The translations under genes and the position numbers were made by a program. A DNA stretch of 7,426 bases. Origin: Hyphomicrobiales bacterium (lineage in GTDB: Bacteria; Pseudomonadota; Alphaproteobacteria; Rhizobiales; Aestuariivirgaceae). The notes below the pieces were generated by a model. The model had not been told where the DNA came from, did no database searches, and worked only from the letters and a program-made list of their open reading frames with translations. The DNA lies in NCBI GenBank assembly GCA_014380505.1, contig JACMJT010000068.1:1-7426 (forward strand), given 5' to 3'. Shown piece by piece: positions 7,222-7,426 of the stretch (positions are counted from its first letter, which is position 1; every line of letters starts with the position of its first letter).

Positions 7222-7242
7222 TTGATTGGGACCCCCAATCAA
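7222..7242 (+). other. rRNA leader hairpin 1
   Basis: TTGATTGGG and CCCAATCAA form a perfect 9-bp stem around ACC. It lies 13 nt after the boxA match, within the predicted rRNA leader transcript. No U-run follows. A role in leader folding or pre-rRNA processing is inferred. Confidence 0.6.
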
Positions 7243-7260
7243 CATATTCCAAGTTAATAC

Positions 7261-7284
7261 GGTGCGAGCCTTCGGGCTCGCACC
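7261..7284 (+). other. rRNA leader hairpin 2 with UUCG tetraloop
   Basis: GGTGCGAGCC and GGCTCGCACC form a perfect 10-bp GC-rich stem closed by TTCG, the very stable C(UUCG)G tetraloop. It is followed by AATAAG rather than a T-run, so it is not a standard terminator. It stands about 40 nt before the 16S gene, where processing stems or leader structures are expected. Confidence 0.7.
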
Positions 7285-7294
7285 AATAAGTAGT

Positions 7295-7317
7295 TCATGA
7301 ATCACTAGGATTCGTGA
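7295..7317 (+). other. rRNA leader hairpin 3
   Basis: TCATGAATC pairs with GATTCGTGA over 9 bp, with one G-U wobble, around the loop ACTAG. It ends about 8 nt before the predicted 16S 5' end. It may guide 5' maturation of 16S rRNA; this is inference from position. Confidence 0.55.
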
Positions 7318-7324
7318 CTCTCTT

Positions 7325-7426
<102 letters not shown>

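Noticed and set aside
7261..7284. Intrinsic terminator before 16S
   Set aside because: The stem is strong but followed by AATAAG with no T-run, and it lies inside the predicted rRNA leader.

Overview
The window reads as ordinary chromosomal housekeeping DNA from a Verrucomicrobiota bacterium, most likely class Opitutae. The best taxonomic handle is the start of a 16S rRNA gene at the right edge, whose opening GGCGGCGTGG-TTAAGACATG resembles the Opitutae/Verrucomicrobiota form. This is an inference from memory, not a database match. The left 4.3 kb is GC-rich (about 70% in the DnaJ glycine-rich stretch). Composition falls across the accC/accB block and is AT-rich in the gap before the rRNA gene (about 38% GC in one 60-nt line).

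Layout. A forward block opens with the C-terminal part of a mannose-6-phosphate isomerase (1-408), followed by grpE (441-1016) and dnaJ (1020-2189), two co-chaperones of DnaK. A DUF2937-type membrane protein lies on the reverse strand (2186-2740), and its stop codon overlaps the dnaJ stop. Divergent from it are purN (2854-3432, third step of de novo purine synthesis) and prmA (3435-4307, ribosomal protein L11 methyltransferase), separated by 2 nt. Converging on prmA is the reverse-strand pair accB (6256-5774) and accC (5717-4347), the biotin carrier and biotin carboxylase of acetyl-CoA carboxylase. A 12-bp perfect hairpin lies between them.

From 6257 to about 7324 I find no convincing gene. 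This gap holds the accB promoter and leader, a REP-like GC-rich palindrome, several small palindromes, and then an rRNA leader. The leader has a -35-like TTGACG, a boxB-like hairpin followed directly by a good boxA match, and three further hairpins before the 16S rRNA gene begins (partial, running off the right edge).

The genes share no single pathway beyond growth functions: protein folding, purine and fatty-acid synthesis, and ribosome production and modification. I see no mobile element, CRISPR array, defence island or other undescribed system. The points most worth a second look are regulatory: the structured rRNA leader, the accB-accC hairpin with an accC start lacking a Shine-Dalgarno, the TTG start and leader repeats of accB, and the REP-like element.
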